From positions 130,203 through 194,202 of the forward strand of contig JBNGIO010006079.1 in assembly GCA_049999805.1 (NCBI GenBank): DNA of 64,000 nucleotides, written 5' to 3'. Shown here in pieces: positions 60,441-64,000 of this stretch. The translations under genes were made by a program, and so were the position numbers. This DNA comes from Folioceros fuciformis. Lineage: Eukaryota; Anthocerotophyta; Anthocerotopsida; Anthocerotales. Numbering within the stretch: position 1 is the stretch's first letter; the number at the start of each line of letters is the position of its first letter. Under the pieces are notes generated by a model. That model made no database searches, was not told the DNA's origin, and saw only the letters and a list, made by a program, of their open reading frames with translations.

Positions 60441-61415
60441 TGGAGGATCTGTGACATCAGAAGCATCAAAAACAGGAAAGTCTACAATATCTGTAGGCTC
60501 TGACTCATCTGACTCAGTGTAAACAGGATGTTTAGGAGTGGGATAAGTATCTGCATCTGACAAATCAACAGGGAGATCAGCAGGAGGTGTAAGGACAGAG
60601 CGCTCATCAAACGCCACAGTGCGAGCATGAGACACTTTACGAGAAACTGGATCAAACAGTTTATAACCATGAACTCCAGGTGTGTAGCCGATAAACACAT
60701 GTCTTTTTGACTTGAAAGAAAATTTCTTCCTAAGCTTGTCTGGTATATGTGCATAGGCTATACTACCAAAGACACAAAGGTGGGAAATATAAGGCTTTAC
60801 TCCTGTCCACGCTTCAAAAGGAGTTACATGTGATAAGGAAGAAACAGCTATCCTGTTCTGCAAGTAAGTAGCAACTTGAACAGCCTCTGCCCAGAAACGT
60901 ATAGGTAGCCTCCCCTGAAAAAGTAGAGCCCTGGCAGCATCTTGTATTGTTCGATGTCTACGTTCTTCTATTCCATTCATATCAGAATGATAAGGAATAG
61001 TTAGCTGCCTTGTGATGCCACGTTCCTGACAGAAATCTTGAAAAGCCGAGGATAAGTATTCCTTCGCATTATCAGATCTTAAACTCTTCAGCTTACGCCC
61101 TGTCTGACGTTCAACATATGCCAGGTATCTTTTAAAACTGTCAAACACATCACTTTTATGCTTCAGCAACTCAGTGAATGTAAAGTGAGTTTTATCATCT
61201 TCAAAGAGAACAAAATACTTGGCACCTCCCCAACTTGGTGTGGACATAGGGCCACAAATGTCTGAATGAACCAAGTCTAACACTTCTGTCTGTCTCCGTG
61301 GTTTGCCAGATCCAAAGTGAGATTTAAACTGTTTCCCATGAACACATGCAACACACAACTCCAAATCTGGTAAGTCAGAATCTGTAAAACCTGTAACCAT
61401 CTTGTCCTTCAACAA
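60435..61415 (-). CDS. Copia integrase
   Basis: Follows gag-protease after a one-base frame break near 61410, within a short local duplication of GACAAGATGGTT. The zinc-binding CVACVHGKQ tail is followed by the rve core with catalytic Asp in DLVHSDICGPM, Asp in LRSDNAKEY and Glu in GIEERRHRTIQ, and by the GKxxY-like C-terminal region HVFIGYTPGVHGYKLFDP. The frame ends in a TAG near 60435, where pol shifts frame again. The core residues are complete. Confidence 0.93.
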   Translation of the reverse strand: MLKDKMVTGFTDSDLPDLELCVACVHGKQFKSHFGSGKPRRQTEVLDLVHSDICGPMSTPSWGGAKYFVLFEDDKTHFTFTELLKHKSDVFDSFKRYLAYVERQTGRKLKSLRSDNAKEYLSSAFQDFCQERGITRQLTIPYHSDMNGIEERRHRTIQDAARALLFQGRLPIRFWAEAVQVATYLQNRIAVSSLSHVTPFEAWTGVKPYISHLCVFGSIAYAHIPDKLRKKFSFKSKRHVFIGYTPGVHGYKLFDPVSRKVSHARTVAFDERSVLTPPADLPVDLSDADTYPTPKHPVYTESDESEPTDIVDFPVFDASDVTDPPD

Positions 61416-62914
61416 ACCATCTTGTCCATCATGGCTTTAATGTTTGGATGTCCAAGCCTGCAGTGCCATCTGAAGGCAGCGTATGATTTACTAGATGCAG
61501 ACTCCACTACCTGGGCTGATGATGGTTGGACATCTGAGACAAAATCTAGGATATACAAGTCATACAGGGGAGTACCACGAGCTATGACATCTGAAGGTGA
61601 ATTCAGCCTAGTGATAACATACTCTAAACCTTCAAACAAAATGTTGTACAGACCTGTTTTTCCTAAGGCCATAGTACTAACAAGATTTTTCTTGAGTGCA
61701 GGGACATGGAGTACATTCTCTAACTCCCATGTCTTCCCGTTCTTTAGAGTAACTATCACTGTACCTATACCTCTAATAGGTATATGAGAATTATCTCCTA
61801 GAACAACAGCATGTTGACAAGGTAACTGTCTATAACTTACAAATGACTTCTTAGAAGAGCACATATGATTAGATGCACCACTGTCTAAGAACCACTGATT
61901 TTTGTCCTTTGACACTGAGGACAGACAAGCCACAAGCAAACCAGGTGTTGTAGCTCTTGCCACATTTGATTCATGCTGCTTTCCTTTTCCAGCATCATCT
62001 CTTTGCTTAGCCCTGCAATCTCTAACCCAGTGACCTGGCTTGTGGCAGTAATTGCACACACCAGGCTTCTTCCCGGGCTGCTGTGAGCTGGAGCTGGAAT
62101 CAGGTCGGGATGCTTGTCCCCTGCCCCTTCCAAATCCTCCACGCCCACGCCCCCTTCCTCTGCCGCGACCTCTGCCGCGGCCAGACCAAAGTGCAGTATC
62201 ACTTTGCTTATGGGATGAGCTCGACGAACCCTTGCCAGTCATATGCTTCCTGTTGGCTTCTGCTTGAAGCAGGGCTCCAACTAGCTTTTGTACAGTCAAG
62301 GATGTCGTTGCTGGGGTTGTTGCAGTTGCTGGAGTAACAGTTGCTGTTGCTTGAATACTTGTGCTCCAAGTTTCATAGCTTGGAGGAAGGGCCAACAAGA
62401 ACTGTACAGCTGCTCTACTCTCATCAATGATGACTCCGCATGCTGCAAGTCGTGCTGTTGCTGCCCTGAACTTTGCAACAAAGCTTTCAACTGACTCATT
62501 TTCTTTCATGTGCAAATTTTGCCAGTGGTTGGTGGCGGCTCCCACTGAAATCAAATCCTTTGCTTCATAGGTATCATTCAACAATGTCCAGACTTCATGT
62601 GCATGCTTGGCCATCTTGATATGAGGAATCATTTCTTGTGAAACTGAACCAACAAGAATTGTCTTTGCTTTTCTATCCTTATGACTCCATTCTAACGCAT
62701 CCTTCTGCATCCATAGTACAGGGTTCGTCCCCCCTGGTGTCATCATACCAGAGGGCTGCCCAGCCAACCTTTTTGGAATGGTGCCGTCAGTGACTTCCAT
62801 CAGAAGTCTTTCTTCAAGAATTGTACGAACCCTAAATGACCAAGCATCAAAATTGTGTGGAGTAAGGCGATCCTTCTCCTGTAGGCGATCAGAGGTCTAG
62901 TCTGCTGTCGCCAT
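61409..62914 (-). CDS. Copia gag - protease, codon-6 nonsense
   Basis: The natural ATG appears to be at 62914, but a TAG at 62897-62899 interrupts at codon 6; the frame is then open through the Gag N-terminus (TPHNFDAWSFRVRTILEER) to 61409. Order: UBN2-type Gag (AHEVWTLLNDTYEAKD, LLALPPSYETW), an Arg-Gly repeat stretch, the zinc knuckle CNYCHKPGHWVRDC, the aspartic protease LDSGASNHM, and the GAG-pre-integrase block (WHCRLGHPNIKAMM). Downstream ATG 62800 could restart translation. Confidence 0.92.
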
Positions 62915-62928
62915 TTTACTCAGCTTTC

Positions 62929-63492
62929 TTATGAAGGGAAGGACCTCAGATCAGCAAGCTGCTGTCTGAGATTAGTAATATCTGATGCATGGTTCTTCAC
63001 TTCCAATTCCAGACCTACTGCTGAAACTAACTCAGATTCCCGCTGTTTCTCCAGACGATCTAAACGAGATGTTAGAAGGTCCACACGTCTGGAAGTCTCC
63101 AAGACAGCGGACTTAACATTCAGCAGTGAATTAAGAAGTACATCAAATTGCTTTAAATCAAAGTGCTTCGAATTATCTTGTACAGGAAAAGGAAGTTGAC
63201 AACATCTACAAGTAGCAGGTAACTGGGGTAATCGGCAAGATGAATCTGGTGCAAACTGCCTGCCTGGAACTGCAGATTGATGCGCTCCCACTTGACTGGA
63301 ATTATAGGTTTCAAGAAACGTCTGCAGAAACCGTACTCGCTCCTCTTGCTGTGCTTGTGAAAGCACGTTCTTGAAATAAAGGTTCTCAAATTGAACTCCG
63401 AAATCTTGTATTTCTAATGTTGGCGTCGCAAGACATCGACCCTGCCTACTTGCTGATGTCCAATGATTCCTGCAAACGCCTTTCCTCGGCAT
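62929..63492 (-). CDS. Leader ORF of the copia element, coiled-coil protein
   Basis: 187 residues from ATG 63492, between the primer-binding site and gag; it stops 14 bp before the gag ATG. The N-terminal part is basic with scattered Cys (ATCRCCQLPFP). The C-terminal 75 residues have clear heptads (LLNSLLNVKSAVLETSRRV, LLTSRLDRLEKQRE, ITNLRQQLADL), predicting a long coiled coil. No known domain. Copia elements normally have only an untranslated leader here, so a free-standing ORF is unusual. It may be lineage-specific or a captured host segment. Confidence 0.65.
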   Translation of the reverse strand: MPRKGVCRNHWTSASRQGRCLATPTLEIQDFGVQFENLYFKNVLSQAQQEERVRFLQTFLETYNSSQVGAHQSAVPGRQFAPDSSCRLPQLPATCRCCQLPFPVQDNSKHFDLKQFDVLLNSLLNVKSAVLETSRRVDLLTSRLDRLEKQRESELVSAVGLELEVKNHASDITNLRQQLADLRSFPS

Positions 63493-63633
63493 CGTGCCGG
63501 TTCCGCATTAGCAAATGCCTATTCTGCTCTTTTCTCTAATGAGAATTATTCATAATCCAAGAAACACCATTATCAAGTCCTCCCCACATTAAATCTAAGA
63601 GGAAGTAAAGAGCAGAAAGGCATGGATCAGCAT

Positions 63634-63646
63634 GGCTCTGATACCA
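63634..63646 (-). other. Primer-binding site (initiator Met-tRNA)
   Basis: TGGTATCAGAGCC on the minus strand, three bases inside the 5' LTR; this is the standard plant copia complement of tRNA-iMet. Confidence 0.92.
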
Positions 63647-63649
63647 AGC

Positions 63650-63838
63650 TGAGATTATAAACAATACCAAAGAAGCAAGAGCAGAAAGGCAATAGCAATC
63701 ATTATGTGTAAGAAGACCTACAAATATGTCAAGGGACATAAGTAGTTATAACTGCTAGTCTATCCCTAACTACCTAAGATGTAACCCTAAGTACATACTA
63801 ACAATGTATATAATAAGTAATTATTATTTTTCCTAACA
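63650..63838 (-). repeat. 5' LTR
   Basis: 189 bp, TG...CA on the minus strand, about 98% identical to the 3' LTR. Confidence 0.93.
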
Positions 63839-64000
63839 CAGGAGATGTAACAGGAATTGCTAAGGGCCCAGGAATAGGAGGCGGCTGCAGTGGAAAAAGT
63901 GCAGAAACTGGCGCACACGTATAAGCGGGAACGAGACAAAGCTCGAAGTCGGGTGAAGGGAAAAGGAAAGGCTAAGCGAAATAGCCAAACTACGACGGAG
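63839..64000 (+). pseudogene. Degenerate basic coiled-coil coding remnant
   Basis: One plus frame reads QEM, stop, QELLRAQE, stop, then a Lys/Arg-rich stretch (EAAAVEKVQKLAHTYKRERD...) that is open to the window end. Two stops in the first 40 bases mark decay. The style suggests a Gag-like or nucleic-acid-binding remnant, but no family is recognised. Confidence 0.35.

Larger units (their letters stand above)
57052..63838 (-). mobile_element. Ty1/copia LTR retrotransposon, near-complete
   Basis: 6.8-kb element on the minus strand: 5' LTR 63650-63838, primer-binding site 63634-63646, leader ORF, gag-protease, integrase, reverse transcriptase-RNase H, a non-pol segment (57251-58485), polypurine tract 57241-57250 and 3' LTR 57052-57240. 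Domain order protease-integrase-RT-RNase H is that of copia. The two 189-bp LTRs differ at about 4 positions, so insertion was fairly recent. Lesions: a TAG at gag codon 6 and single-base frame breaks near 61410 and 60435. No clean target-site duplication flanks it (ACAGC left, CAGGA right). Confidence 0.93.

Overview
This window is nuclear DNA of a land plant, most likely a seed-free one (bryophyte grade; lycophyte or fern not excluded). The evidence is GT-AG introns mostly of about 70-150 bp, an LHCII antenna gene with a chloroplast-type N-terminus, a PUFA-type ELO elongase, an Lgd-like FYVE protein, and five PPR loci of the organelle RNA-editing type in 64 kb. Such PPR density fits lineages with heavy organelle RNA editing. 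The species cannot be fixed from the sequence. Two 100-N assembly gaps are present (49108-49207 and 50425-50524). No RNA genes or CRISPR arrays were found. Gene models come from reading frames, splice signals and splice-phase continuity, without transcript data. || Layout. 1-1990: 5' seven exons of a ferric reduction oxidase (-). 2595-5105: AT-rich island with tandem arrays and a broken Gln-rich/RING gene, bracketed by identical 10-bp direct repeats. 5095-6609: decayed PPR gene (-) whose frame begins with the PDF motif of organellar single-strand binding proteins. 6991-8930: U11/U12-35K. 12320-17096: kinesin-13, 12 exons. 18244-19903: ELO elongase (-), 7 exons. 22199-24859: PPR. 25456-26399: 2-oxoglutarate/Fe(II) oxygenase. 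26800-29027: tandemly duplicated, decayed ureide permease. 29744-31900: PPR (-). 32602-37054: FYVE protein with long repeats. 38195-39460: heptahelical PAQR protein. 39949-41283: PILS carrier (-). 42168-43472: GT47 (-). 43941-44390: LOLITE-like TPLATE-complex subunit (-). 44694-47395: PPR (-). 47787-49576: Pol I subunit A49, broken by a gap. 51073-54075: PPR. 54850-56144: Lhcb. 57052-63838: nearly complete Ty1/copia element (-) with unusual extra ORFs. || The genes form no operon or pathway cluster; most are housekeeping genes with their own promoters. The main local themes are (a) a family of three PPR paralogues with an expanded loop in their L-type motifs, (b) gene decay (PDF-PPR, ureide permease, RING gene), and (c) mobile DNA: the AT-rich insertion, the copia element with a leader coiled-coil ORF and an antisense cargo ORF, and unrelated sequence replacing a PPR C-terminus.
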